From JBNKFV01 sp050290265 (GTDB taxonomy: Bacteria; Pseudomonadota; Gammaproteobacteria; Pseudomonadales; Cellvibrionaceae), in the NCBI GenBank assembly GCA_050290265.1, contig JBNKHI010000001.1, positions 115,339 to 179,338 of the forward strand: a stretch of DNA of 64,000 nucleotides, given 5' to 3'. The position numbers were made by a program, and so were the translations under genes. Below the pieces are notes generated by a model. That model made no database searches and was not told the origin of the DNA. It worked only from the letters and a program-made list of their open reading frames with translations. This document shows, piece after piece, positions 42,457 to 51,352 of this stretch; position 1 is the first letter of the stretch, and each line of letters begins with the position of its first letter.

Positions 42457-43476
42457 TTACTGCTTAAGTTGATGGACAAAACCATTGCTGGCGATTGCAT
42501 AAAAGGCGTTCCCCTGTTTTGCGAAACCAACAGCCACAACGGCTGCGCTGGTCGGTTTCCAGGCATCTCTTTTCGGTAATACCCAGCTTTCAATTTCTTT
42601 AAGCGTGCGGGTATCCCACAGCTGAACAATCTGATCAGCTCGGCCGGTCAACAGCCTCGACCCGTCAGCATTAAAACGTGCAGCGGTAAAGCGCAAGCCG
42701 CGATTAACTTTCTCTGCAGACAATGGAATTTCACCCAGAATTTTGCCTGATCCCGTTTCCCAGACGATGGCCTTGTCGTATTTACTGGCCGACATGGCAA
42801 GGCGTCCATCAGGGCTCAGAGCCACCATTTGCACTTCTTCTTTGTGCTTGATGGTGTGGCGGGGTTGCAGGGGTTGATCTTGATTCGCCAGATCAGTGAG
42901 GCTCCACACTTTTGCGGTGAAGTCTTCTGAACCGGTGATGACAAGATTGCCCTGTTCACTCAGGTCGACACTACGGACGCGGTTATCGTGGTTGAATGTG
43001 CGTTTTATACCGCCGCGTTTGACATCAAAAAGTACGGCAGTATGGTCATCCAAGCCAAGCAAGGCATAGTTTCCATTAGGGCTGAGAGACACCGACAAAA
43101 TCTGACCAGGTGCGGTCCAGAAGCGCGCTGCCTCCCCGGTATTCGTGCGCCACAAAACCAATGTGTGGGGATCTGCTGTTAAAGCCCAATCGCCATCCGG
43201 GGAAAAGTCTGCGGCGATAATGCTGGTGAGTTCTCCAGCGTTGTGGTTCCAATTGTATAGACGTTCACCGTCCCGCGTACGCCATAGGCTGCCACCTTGG
43301 TGCACGGCACCGATAACCGCGTATTCGCCGTTATCACTGATAGCCCCTGCGACTACGCCCTTGGACGCTACTTCAAAACTCGTTGCGGGTTCCTTATGAG
43401 AACCGCAGCCGATTAAGGCAGCGGTCAGGGCTGTCAGCGCCAGGAAATTGCAGCGGCTTGACTGGGCAGTGGGCAT
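42457..43476 (-). CDS. WD40-repeat lipoprotein
   Basis: 339 residues. MPTAQSSRC...ALIGCGS gives a lipobox with Cys24. The rest is about six or seven WD40-like blades (ISDNGEYAVIG, FSPDGDWALTA, LSPNGNYALLG, LSEQGNLVITG, LSPDGRLAMSA, FNADGSRLLTG), a beta-propeller that usually acts as a protein-binding platform. It starts only seven bases after rsd and is probably in its operon, although rsd is cytoplasmic. It is an insertion relative to the Pseudomonas order FKBP-algQ. Partner unknown. Confidence 0.88.
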   Translation of the reverse strand: MPTAQSSRCNFLALTALTAALIGCGSHKEPATSFEVASKGVVAGAISDNGEYAVIGAVHQGGSLWRTRDGERLYNWNHNAGELTSIIAADFSPDGDWALTADPHTLVLWRTNTGEAARFWTAPGQILSVSLSPNGNYALLGLDDHTAVLFDVKRGGIKRTFNHDNRVRSVDLSEQGNLVITGSEDFTAKVWSLTDLANQDQPLQPRHTIKHKEEVQMVALSPDGRLAMSASKYDKAIVWETGSGKILGEIPLSAEKVNRGLRFTAARFNADGSRLLTGRADQIVQLWDTRTLKEIESWVLPKRDAWKPTSAAVVAVGFAKQGNAFYAIASNGFVHQLKQ

Positions 43477-43483
43477 AGGCGTG

Positions 43484-43942
43484 TTAGACCACCAGCGCTT
43501 TGTGGGCTGTGTGTAATACTGCGATCATCTGATCTTCAGCTTCAAACCGTGTTTCTATTTGCTCACCCAGTAAAGACAAATCCAGTGCCAGTGTACTGAG
43601 GTCATCTGTTTCCTGATACTTGTCGTTGAAGTCCAATAGCTGTTCAGTCGTGTCATCAACAATTTTGTAGAGCTTGGCAGCTTTTTGCAGCCCGGCTTCA
43701 TCGTTAAAGTCTTGACCTTCTTTTATGAGCTGGTCGTAAACTTCGAAGTGGCCCGCGGACACATAATCCACCATGAGTTGGCACAGCTCTTCTACCGTTT
43801 TGGCTTGTGTTTGCTCGTCCTGATTCGCTTCAGTTAAAGCACAGAACTTAACCAGCAATTGCTTTCTCTCCAGGAGCCAGCGGTCAATGATAGTATTTAC
43901 GCCGCCCCAGCGTTCCAAGGCAGACTGACAGTTATCTAGCAT
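43484..43942 (-). CDS. rsd: Rsd/AlgQ-family anti-sigma-70 regulator
   Basis: 152 residues. The family pattern is clear: VDRWL-like IIDRWLLERKQLLVKFCAL, FCQ.LVDY-like LCQLMVDYVSAGHFEVYDQL and the closing LGEQIETRFEAEDQMI. Rsd binds region 4 of the housekeeping sigma factor; the Pseudomonas homologue AlgQ also affects alginate and virulence genes. It lies between dsbB and the WD40 gene, in keeping with the algQ-dsbB order of Pseudomonas. Confidence 0.92.
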   Translation of the reverse strand: MLDNCQSALERWGGVNTIIDRWLLERKQLLVKFCALTEANQDEQTQAKTVEELCQLMVDYVSAGHFEVYDQLIKEGQDFNDEAGLQKAAKLYKIVDDTTEQLLDFNDKYQETDDLSTLALDLSLLGEQIETRFEAEDQMIAVLHTAHKALVV

Positions 43943-44089
43943 GTGGTGGATCCTTGTACATCTTATTTAATCCGGTCCGCGAACCTTTAATCAGGTGCGG
44001 CATAGGTATGGCTTGGTAAAGCCTCTGACGATATTACCCCAGTGCCTCATTTCCTACCACTACCGGGTAAGTTTGAATTTTGATTCGGA

Positions 44090-44635
44090 TCAGCGGCGTT
44101 GGCCTGCTCTTAACCATTGCCAGACATTCAGGCCTAGCAGGCCTAAAAAGGCTACCAGTGTCCACACTGGAATACTTAACCCAAGAAACGTCCACACGAC
44201 TTCAGCGCAATTACCGTCGCCGCGCAGAAGCAACTCCAATGCCTCCCTAAGCGGGAAATTCTCCAGCATATAGTTGATACCGGGGCCGCAGGCCGGCGCT
44301 TGATCTTCTGGCAAGCTTTGCAGCCATATTTGCCGACTAGAGAAGCTTCCGCCAATGATGGCTGCGAGTGCTCCAAATGTAGCGTAGATGCGCAAGCCGA
44401 GGCTGCGTGGGTGATGCAAAAACGCTATGAGTGCAATTACCCCGGTAGCGATAATAAAAACACGCTGGCTGATACATAGGGCGCAAGGCTCTAGCCCCAG
44501 GCGATATTGCATGAATAAGCCGGTCAAGATCAGGCCGACACAGCCGAAAAAGATAATGAGATTGGTCAAGCGAATAGTGGGCACGGCGATACTCCAGAAA
44601 ACTTTTGCATACCCTAGGATAATTTGAGCGGCCAA
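44090..44635 (-). CDS. dsbB: Disulfide bond formation protein DsbB
   Basis: 181-residue inner-membrane protein with four helices. It reoxidises DsbA and passes electrons to quinone. The two Cys pairs are complete: Cys51/Cys54 in EPCALC and Cys116/Cys143 in the second periplasmic loop; the quinone-proximal Arg follows the first pair (CISQR). It lies upstream of rsd, as in Pseudomonas. Confidence 0.95.
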   Translation of the reverse strand: MAAQIILGYAKVFWSIAVPTIRLTNLIIFFGCVGLILTGLFMQYRLGLEPCALCISQRVFIIATGVIALIAFLHHPRSLGLRIYATFGALAAIIGGSFSSRQIWLQSLPEDQAPACGPGINYMLENFPLREALELLLRGDGNCAEVVWTFLGLSIPVWTLVAFLGLLGLNVWQWLRAGQRR

Positions 44636-44779
44636 ACAATCTAAAAGCGCAGCTTTTGGTAAATATTGACTATTGTGAGGCTCCCGTCGCTGGAGAGCAC
44701 CGTTGCGTCTGGTGCAATGTGTTAAGCTAAGGGAAAGCTGGCTGGGTAACTTTGGTGTTGTTTTTAAGAGGTTTTTTAC

Positions 44780-45217
44780 ATGAATACCATGAGGTTGGGC
44801 AAAACGTGCGGTTTGGTTGCAAGCATGATCTTGTTGTTATGCACTTTACCAGCGTGGGGGCAGGATGAAGAGAGTGATGGCGCCATTGTAGGACCTTCTG
44901 CGATCTATATCCCGTTAAAACCAGCCTTCGTTGTGAATTATGGTGGCCAGGGTCGATTAAAATATATTAAGGCCGAAATTTCAGTGCGTGTAGTGGATGC
45001 TGATGCCGCTAATACGATTCGTCATCACATGCCTTATATTCGCAATAACCTGGTGTTGCTGCTCAGCAGTCAAACGGAAGAAAGCATTGAAACAACGGAG
45101 GGAAAAGAGCTTTTGCGCCAAGCTGCTGTCGAAGAGATTCGTAAAATCCTCGCAGAAGAAGGTGAAGTTGACGGCGTTGTCGATCTCTATTTTGATAATT
45201 TTATTGTTCAAGGTTAG
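44780..45217 (+). CDS. Secreted FliL-domain protein (non-flagellar)
   Basis: 145 residues. A cleavable signal peptide (ASMILLLCTLPAWGQ, ~12-28) replaces the single membrane anchor usual in flagellar FliL. The FliL domain spans ~42-145 (YIPLKPAFVVNYGGQGRLKYIKAEISVRVV, HMPYIRNNLVLLLSSQTEESIETTEGKELLRQAAVEEIRKIL, VDLYFDNFIVQG). FliL has a stomatin-like fold. No flagellar gene is nearby, so a different periplasmic role is likely. Convergent with acpH, 36 bases apart. Confidence 0.85.
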   Translation: MNTMRLGKTCGLVASMILLLCTLPAWGQDEESDGAIVGPSAIYIPLKPAFVVNYGGQGRLKYIKAEISVRVVDADAANTIRHHMPYIRNNLVLLLSSQTEESIETTEGKELLRQAAVEEIRKILAEEGEVDGVVDLYFDNFIVQG

Positions 45218-45253
45218 ATAGACAAGGTTAGACCTTGGGACAAGGATAACGAC

Positions 45254-45859
45254 TTACTGATCCGCTAGTTGTTGTGCCAGGGTGTTCGCTTTGTTTAATA
45301 GTCCTGGGAAGTACGCAAGAAAATCTGACTCAAGTGCCGTGTAGTGTTGCGGTAGTTGCGAGATGCAATTGTGCATTAACTCAGGGTGTCGCATTCGGCC
45401 ACTCAAATATCTGAGCGTACGTTCCACGTTTTGCCAATCCTGATAGCTTTCAAACAGCTTATTTGCTTGTGCCCGGTCTAAAAATCGCTGGGCTGGTGGC
45501 GGTAGAATATGTTGATAGCCCCTGATCAGTGCATAGGTATTTTGGCAGTAGTCCGTTAATGTCTGGTCGTGAAACCGGGACCAGTGGCGACAGAGGAAAT
45601 GGTCCATGCAGACATCCATGGCAATCGACGCAACACGCTGCACGTCACGACCCAACCGGGCGCGGCTTATTTTGAGCTCCGGATAGTTATCGGTAATAGT
45701 GTCGAGGCGTCGGTGTAGTTTTATACCGTGTTTAACGGATTGCGGTAAATGTGAGGCCCGCGGACTGTCTAGCGGGCCTTTGACGAAGTCACCTAAAAAG
45801 CCGCCGGCTCTCAATGCGGGATTGGGACCTGCGGCGAGCTGGTGTGCCAGGTAATTCAT
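45254..45859 (-). CDS. acpH: Acyl carrier protein phosphodiesterase
   Basis: 201 residues of the AcpH/DUF479 family, HD-like fold. It removes the 4'-phosphopantetheine arm from ACP. The start MNYLAHQLAA and the motifs GFLGDFVKG, GIKLHRRLDTITDNYPE and AMDVCMDHFLCRHWSRF give the expected His/Asp metal ligands. Its ATG overlaps the gshA stop by four bases (ATGA), so the two genes are translationally coupled. Confidence 0.9.
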   Translation of the reverse strand: MNYLAHQLAAGPNPALRAGGFLGDFVKGPLDSPRASHLPQSVKHGIKLHRRLDTITDNYPELKISRARLGRDVQRVASIAMDVCMDHFLCRHWSRFHDQTLTDYCQNTYALIRGYQHILPPPAQRFLDRAQANKLFESYQDWQNVERTLRYLSGRMRHPELMHNCISQLPQHYTALESDFLAYFPGLLNKANTLAQQLADQ

Positions 45860-47448
45860 TCGTCACAGTTACAGAAGGTATATTGACTGTAGTAACTTGC
45901 GAGGTAGCTTTCGAAATCGCCGCTGTATTCCTTTTCCAGCTCATGCTGCTGCTGAATGCTCTGCTTGCTTAACTGTTCAAAGCGGTGGTTAATATCTGCG
46001 GGTAGTGTCTGACTGGCAAAGTAGTCACTCAGTTTCCGCGCCTGCACTAAACCAAATTCTGCGTAAGAATAATCCTTATCATGCAGCTCCTGAAGCACTT
46101 GAGCGGAAGGCGTGAGTGCCGGGTTGTTGAGCTTTTTGCGCTGCTCTTCAAGCGCGGTTGCATAATCGCGGCTCTCATAAGCATTATCGAGCATCTCTGC
46201 TACGGGTGCTAACGATTCAAACAAGCACTCGCCCCACTCTTTCACTGTCCGGGTTTCGTTGCCAAACTGCAGCGTAAGCGCTGGATCTCGGCCTCGATAA
46301 ACGATACTGCGCTGATTGTCTAGAATACGGTGATTTTCATCCTCATCTGACAGGGGGCTCTCAGCCAGCAAACAAAATAATAAGAATGTGTCGATAAAGT
46401 GCATCTGGCTACTGGAAATACCCAGAGGCTCGAAGGGGTTTAGGTCTATGCACCGAACTTCAATGTATTCTACGCCACGGGAGTGCAATGCTGACAATGC
46501 CGTTTCACCGGATTCTGCCGTGCGCTTGGGGCGAATAGCGCTATAAAACTCATTTTCGATCTGCAGCAGACTGGTATTTAATTGCTGGTAGTTGCCGGCA
46601 TCATCCTTGACGCCAATTTTTTCATAGTCGGCGTAAGGTTGCTGGATGGCCTGGCAAAGGGTTGCCAGGTATTGCTCCAGGCAGTTGTAGCTAACAGAAA
46701 GCGAGCTTTGAGCATCACTTTGGTAGCCGAGGTCCCCCATTCTCAAGGATGTCGCAAAGGGTGCATAAAGGGTCTTTTCATCCCGCTGTTCCAATTCATG
46801 GTTGCGGTTTTTGACAAAGCTGGAGCTGACCGCTGGCGACGCACCAAACAAGTATATGAGTAACCAGTAGTAGCGGCGGAAATTGCGGATCAAATCGAAA
46901 TAGCGTTCGGTGCGAAAAGCCTGAAGGTTTTTGGTACTACCCTCGCGATTGTGGAGCCAGGCCCAAAAAGCGGACGGCAATGAAAAGTTGTAATGAATGC
47001 CGCTAATGGTTTGCATCATTCGACCGTAGCGATGCCCCAGGCCTTCGCGATAAATGGTTTTCATCTTACCGGGATTGGAGCTTCCGTACTGTCCCACGAT
47101 GACCTCTGCGTCGCTACTGATCTCACAGGGCATGCTCGACACCCATAGGTACTCATTCTGCAAGTGGTCATAGGTGAACTTGTGGATATGCGTTAACTGC
47201 TCAACCAGTGCATCAATACAATGGTTAGGCGGCGTGATAAATTCCAGCAGTGCCTCGCTGTAATCCGTTGTAATGAGGCTGTGGGTCAGCGTTGACCCGC
47301 AAGCTTCAGGATGAGGTTTTTGTGAAATGCGGCCATCTTCATCTACGCGCAGACTTTCTTTTTCCAGACCACGTAAAATCCCAGTCAAAAGCGGCGAATT
47401 GACGGGCTTGGACAGATCGCGCAACAACGGTTTTATATCAACAGGCAA
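45856..47448 (-). CDS. gshA: Glutamate-cysteine ligase
   Basis: 530 residues, the gammaproteobacterial GshA type. It joins glutamate and cysteine, the first step to glutathione. Typical are LLTGILRGLEKESLRVDEDGRIS, the TTDYSEALLEFITPP segment, the ISGIHYNFSLP substrate region and VEYIEVRCIDLNPFEPLGIS. First gene of gshA-acpH, 31 bases after the small acidic protein gene. Confidence 0.97.
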   Translation of the reverse strand: MPVDIKPLLRDLSKPVNSPLLTGILRGLEKESLRVDEDGRISQKPHPEACGSTLTHSLITTDYSEALLEFITPPNHCIDALVEQLTHIHKFTYDHLQNEYLWVSSMPCEISSDAEVIVGQYGSSNPGKMKTIYREGLGHRYGRMMQTISGIHYNFSLPSAFWAWLHNREGSTKNLQAFRTERYFDLIRNFRRYYWLLIYLFGASPAVSSSFVKNRNHELEQRDEKTLYAPFATSLRMGDLGYQSDAQSSLSVSYNCLEQYLATLCQAIQQPYADYEKIGVKDDAGNYQQLNTSLLQIENEFYSAIRPKRTAESGETALSALHSRGVEYIEVRCIDLNPFEPLGISSSQMHFIDTFLLFCLLAESPLSDEDENHRILDNQRSIVYRGRDPALTLQFGNETRTVKEWGECLFESLAPVAEMLDNAYESRDYATALEEQRKKLNNPALTPSAQVLQELHDKDYSYAEFGLVQARKLSDYFASQTLPADINHRFEQLSKQSIQQQHELEKEYSGDFESYLASYYSQYTFCNCDE

Positions 47449-47478
47449 TGTGGTGTCCTCTGAGGGCAGGCCTTGGTT

Positions 47479-47865
47479 CTAAGGCTGTATAGATGTGTAT
47501 GTGTTGGCTTCTTCAACCTTATCTGCCGGCGCCACGTCAGGTTGGTCGTCTAATGCCTGGTCCGGTGCTGTATCTGCAACCAACTGAGTGTCGTCGGTTT
47601 CTTCCAGCGGTTCTTCATTGTCCGCGGGTCGTGGTGGAGGTAACTGCTCTGCGGCGAGCTGTGGATTACCTTTTTCGTTTAAGTCGCATTCAATAACGTG
47701 GACGCGCTGAGTGTAGTCTTTTGCAGTGATTTCGACGCACTGATTAACGGCTTCGTCTTTATGCTCGGTCCGAAAGAGTATTTTGGCATCTCGGCCGTCG
47801 GTCCACTCGCCTTGCTTACTGTAAAAATACTGTTCTTGGTTTTGCAGAATAAATACTTGTGTCAT
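47479..47865 (-). CDS. Small acidic protein of unknown function upstream of gshA
   Basis: 128 residues. TQVFILQNQEQYFYSKQGEWTDGRDAKILFRTEHKDEAVNQCVEI (~2-46) reads like a short folded domain found upstream of gshA in related bacteria; the second half is an Asp/Glu/Pro-rich, probably disordered tail. No signal peptide. ATG 47865 starts the conserved-looking part; 13 extra codons to 47904 are optional. It is 30 bases from gshA and likely shares its transcript. I do not recognise a function. Confidence 0.7.
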   Translation of the reverse strand: MTQVFILQNQEQYFYSKQGEWTDGRDAKILFRTEHKDEAVNQCVEITAKDYTQRVHVIECDLNEKGNPQLAAEQLPPPRPADNEEPLEETDDTQLVADTAPDQALDDQPDVAPADKVEEANTYTSIQP

Positions 47866-48097
47866 AACCACTCTGTCGGTCAGGTTACGTTTCCAAACAG
47901 GCACTAAGTACTACGAAAAGCGGCGCTGATTGACGTAATCAGAGGTTAGCCGATTGCTCAAATAAGCGCTGGTGCCTGCAACTCGGCGCACAGTTTAGCT
48001 GGATTAGTGAGCTTGCGACAGCCTTGCGTAGGTTAACCGGGCCTTGCAGTTTTGGTCGACTAGCCGTTTCGCCGCGATCGTCATCCCTTTGCAACAA

Positions 48098-48128
48098 AGG
48101 CCGAGTACAGTGCGCTGTTTTTCGGCCT
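48098..48128. promoter_or_regulatory. Structured element: interrupted hairpin upstream of gspC
   Basis: AGGCCGA and TCGGCCT pair perfectly, and inside them ACAG - TGCG - CTGT makes a second stem; a small internal loop separates the two. No T-run follows. The function is unknown. Confidence 0.45.
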
Positions 48129-48286
48129 AGCAGGCCAGAAGTCTGATCTTTTACTTAAAAATGTGACGAAACATAGCTATTATCATTTGAAAAGTTTATA
48201 AAGTAAGCTTCGTAAGTCTGTGATGTATAGGGGAAAATTAAGTATTTTCCTGGAGAATACGCGCGTTGGCTACACTTAGATTTTGC

Positions 48287-48309
48287 TCGCCAATTTGAAG
48301 ACTTGGCGA
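48287..48309. promoter_or_regulatory. Perfect 7-bp inverted repeat in the gspC leader
   Basis: TCGCCAA - TTTGAAGAC - TTGGCGA, 111 bases before the gspC start. It is a candidate operator for the T2SS operon or a leader hairpin. Confidence 0.5.
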
Positions 48310-48419
48310 ATTAACACTGTATTCCGGTAACAAATTACCCGCATGAATTATGTCAGCATCAATGAGCTTACCCTCAACGCACAGATACACACCGCCGCCA
48401 GCGCAAGGTTGTTGCTAGC

Positions 48420-49409
48420 ATGAATCAGGACATCGCTAATTCTCAGTCAGTGCCTTTTGGACAGCGTGTGCAGCAGTTGTCGGAGTCTCCGGTGGTCTGG
48501 GAGTGGGTGCGACGCGCGTTGTTACTAGTGATTTTATTGTGGCTTTGTATGAGCGTTGCAAAGCTTATTTTAGTGCTATTGCCTAAGCCACAGTTACCTG
48601 CTCCCCCGCCTACTGTGGCAGGTCTCCAGTCTGGCAGTATTGGTGATCCGGCACCGGCCATCAATATTCAGCAGCTGGTGAGCCTCAACCTGTTTGGTAA
48701 GCCTGGTACGGGACAAGTTGCTCCGCCGCCTACGGAGGTGTTGTCATTACCCGAGGTGAATGCCCAAGACACGAAATTAAATCTGCAACTGCGTGGTGTT
48801 TTAATGAGCACAGATCCTAAGTCTGCCCGCGCCATTATCGCCAGTGGCAGCAAGCAGGATCTATATGCCGTGGATGATGTTTTGCCTGTTGGCCGCAATG
48901 TAAAGCTGGCCAAGGTTCTCGCTGAGCGCGTTATTCTCAGTAATGCAGGTAAACCCGAGTCCTTGTGGCTTTATGATGAGACCAATAAGTCTGGTCATAG
49001 TAGTGCGGTGAGCTATGGCTCACAGGCGCAGCCACCGGTTCGGAGGGCTAGCTCTAGCTTCACGATACCACCACAGAATGATAATGATATGGGTGACAGT
49101 GATACCTCTGATCTGGAAGACCAGGTGGAAAGCGTCACTGGCGTTAAAAACCTGACCGACGTGGTAAAAATGTCTGTTGAGCGCCGTGATGGCCAGGTGG
49201 TTGGATACAAGATTCGTCCGGGCCGTGAGGCAGATTTATTTACAGAACTAGGCTTGGAGGCTGGCGACATTGTCACCTCAATTAACGGCATTCAATTGGA
49301 TAGCTCAAATAAAGTGATGCAGGTCTATCGCGAGCTTAAAGATCAAACCTCCGCTACGTTAATACTTTTGCGTGGTGATGAAGAAATGACAATGGATATA
49401 ACACTATGA
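48420..49409 (+). CDS. gspC: Type II secretion protein GspC
   Basis: 329 residues. An inner-membrane helix (~32-53) follows a short cytoplasmic tail; the HR domain (~80-175: LNLFGKPG, LNLQLRGVLMSTDPKSARAIIAS) contacts the secretin GspD, and a PDZ domain (~245-329: YKIRPGREADLFTELGLEAGDIVTSINGIQLD) helps choose substrates. Its stop overlaps the gspD ATG by four bases. First gene of the operon gspC-D-E-F-G-H-I-J-K-L-M-N. Confidence 0.96.
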   Translation: MNQDIANSQSVPFGQRVQQLSESPVVWEWVRRALLLVILLWLCMSVAKLILVLLPKPQLPAPPPTVAGLQSGSIGDPAPAINIQQLVSLNLFGKPGTGQVAPPPTEVLSLPEVNAQDTKLNLQLRGVLMSTDPKSARAIIASGSKQDLYAVDDVLPVGRNVKLAKVLAERVILSNAGKPESLWLYDETNKSGHSSAVSYGSQAQPPVRRASSSFTIPPQNDNDMGDSDTSDLEDQVESVTGVKNLTDVVKMSVERRDGQVVGYKIRPGREADLFTELGLEAGDIVTSINGIQLDSSNKVMQVYRELKDQTSATLILLRGDEEMTMDITL

Positions 49410-51349
49410 TCGTCGCCATACCCTTTTTTCGCTATCTACGTTGCGTAATCGCCGCTAGCTTGCTGACCGGGCTGATGATTACGCCACTACAGGCTGATGA
49501 ACCAAAGTGGACCGTCAATTTCAATGACTCCGATATTTCTGAAGTCATTAAATTTGTCGCTGACGCTACCGGTAAAACCGTGGTGATTGATCCGCGGGTG
49601 AAAGGAAAGGTACAGGTGATTTCTGCGAAAAGCCTGAATGCTGAAGAGTTGTATGACTTATTTTTGTCAGTACTGGAGATTCATGGTTTTGCGGCGTTTG
49701 AATCCGGTAATGTGGTTCGCGTAGTGCCCAATAAAGAAGTTCGTTCGTCGGCAATACCGACGCAAACCGGTGCTAATTCTGGCGATGAATATATGACGCA
49801 GGTTATTCAACTGAAAAATATATCAGCCGCCAAAATTTTACCGGCGATTCGGCCGCTGGTGCCTCAGCATGCTCACGTTGCAGCCTACGATCCCAGTAAT
49901 GCCATTGTGATTACTGATATCAAAGCCAATATTGAGCGTATGCGCGAAGTGATTCGTTTGATTGATAACGCGGCCGTTGCCAGCACTGAAGTGTTGAAGT
50001 TGAAGTATGCCAGTGCCAGTCAGGTCGTCACCATGATCAACCAGCTCTACCAAAGTGGTGATGCCGCAGGCGGCAATCTTAAGTTAATCCCCGACCCTCG
50101 AACCAATACCATTATTGTCGGTGGTGATGATTTGCAGCGTCAGCGGGTTAAAGAGTTGCTGGCTCGTATTGATCAGCCACAGGCGCAAAGTGGCAATGTG
50201 CGGGTTGTTTATTTGGAGTATGCCAAAGCGGAGCAAGTTGCCAGTGTTCTGAGCAAGCTTGTGCAGAATATGGCGAAAGCTTCCGGGCAGGAAAAAGACA
50301 GCAAAGTAGCACGCGCTACCGTAGAGGCCGATGAAGACACTAACGCTCTTTTAATCACTGCCGAAGGCGATGTGCTGGAATCCCTTCTCGCGGTGGTTAG
50401 CCGTTTGGATATTCGTCGCGCGCAGGTCTTGGTGGAAGCGATTATCGTCGAGATGATTGATGATGTTGGCAAAGAGCTGGGTATACAGTGGTTGTTTCAA
50501 AACAACAGTGGTGGCGTGGGTAGTTCCAGCGCGGGTGACGGGTCTTTGGGCGGGGTTGCTGCGGCGGCCTTAAGTGACGATAACGATGCGCTGTCAAATT
50601 TAGCCGGTGCTCTCTCGTCCATCTCTGGCCAGACTTTAAGTTTTGGCGATACAGAAGGTAATAACAGTTTTGTTGCATTAGTTACGGCATTGAATGCGAC
50701 TACCGGTACGAATGTGCTGTCCACACCTAGTTTGTTGACCTTGGACAACAGTGAAGCGTCTATCTCGGTGGGTAGTGAAGTACCGTTTGTGACCGGTTCT
50801 TATACTACGTCTAATGGTGATGCTTCCAACCCGTTCCAGACCATCGAACGGCAAAATGTGGGTATCGTCTTAAATGTGACGCCGCATGTGAATGAAGGCA
50901 ACAAAATTATTTTGGATATCGAGCAAGAAATCTCCAGTGTCAGCGAAGATGCGCGCGCTTCCGATATCGTGACCAACGAGCGCAAGATTAAAACGCAAGT
51001 ACTCGCCAGTGACGGACAAATTGTTGTGCTGGGAGGTTTGATTAAGGATAACGCAGTTCTCTCCGAGCAGCGCGTGCCTGTGTTAGGCAGTATCCCCGTG
51101 CTGGGTCGCTTGTTCCGGAGTGAAAGTAATAGGGTAGAAAAGACTAATTTGCTGGTGTTTATCCGCGCGTCGGTGATTCGCGATGACGAATCGATGACCG
51201 GTGCTACCGCAGAAAAATATAAATACATTCGCGATCAACAGTTAAATCAACGTAGCAAAAACGCCTTGATGCTGGATGAAAAGTTATTACCGTTATTGCC
51301 GGAACTGGATCAATACCTTAACCCAACCGTAAAGGCTGCAGAGGAGTAA
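49406..51349 (+). CDS. gspD: Type II secretion secretin GspD
   Basis: 647 residues. A signal peptide (~1-30, ending PLQA) leads into N0 (WTVNFNDSDISEVIKFVADATGKTVVIDPRVKG), then N1-N3 (for example VIQLKNISAAKILPAIRPLVP) and the secretin channel domain with VPFVTGSYTT and VPVLGSIPVLGRLFRS. It forms the outer-membrane pore. A Gly/Ser-rich insertion of about 40 residues (~368-408) precedes the last N3/secretin junction, as in many GspD proteins. No separate pilotin gene is present in the window. Confidence 0.97.
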   Translation: MIVAIPFFRYLRCVIAASLLTGLMITPLQADEPKWTVNFNDSDISEVIKFVADATGKTVVIDPRVKGKVQVISAKSLNAEELYDLFLSVLEIHGFAAFESGNVVRVVPNKEVRSSAIPTQTGANSGDEYMTQVIQLKNISAAKILPAIRPLVPQHAHVAAYDPSNAIVITDIKANIERMREVIRLIDNAAVASTEVLKLKYASASQVVTMINQLYQSGDAAGGNLKLIPDPRTNTIIVGGDDLQRQRVKELLARIDQPQAQSGNVRVVYLEYAKAEQVASVLSKLVQNMAKASGQEKDSKVARATVEADEDTNALLITAEGDVLESLLAVVSRLDIRRAQVLVEAIIVEMIDDVGKELGIQWLFQNNSGGVGSSSAGDGSLGGVAAAALSDDNDALSNLAGALSSISGQTLSFGDTEGNNSFVALVTALNATTGTNVLSTPSLLTLDNSEASISVGSEVPFVTGSYTTSNGDASNPFQTIERQNVGIVLNVTPHVNEGNKIILDIEQEISSVSEDARASDIVTNERKIKTQVLASDGQIVVLGGLIKDNAVLSEQRVPVLGSIPVLGRLFRSESNRVEKTNLLVFIRASVIRDDESMTGATAEKYKYIRDQQLNQRSKNALMLDEKLLPLLPELDQYLNPTVKAAEE

Positions 51350-51352
51350 GTT

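Larger units (their letters stand above)
47866..48419. other. Intergenic region before the T2SS operon
   Basis: About 550 bases without a credible gene, between the divergent small acidic protein gene and gspC. It holds the hairpin at 48098-48128 and the inverted repeat at 48287-48309, with an AT-rich stretch (48140-48245) between them where the operon promoter probably lies. Confidence 0.6.

Noticed and set aside
50800..51228. 142-codon open frame opposite gspD
   Set aside because: Antisense to the conserved secretin domain; no start signal.
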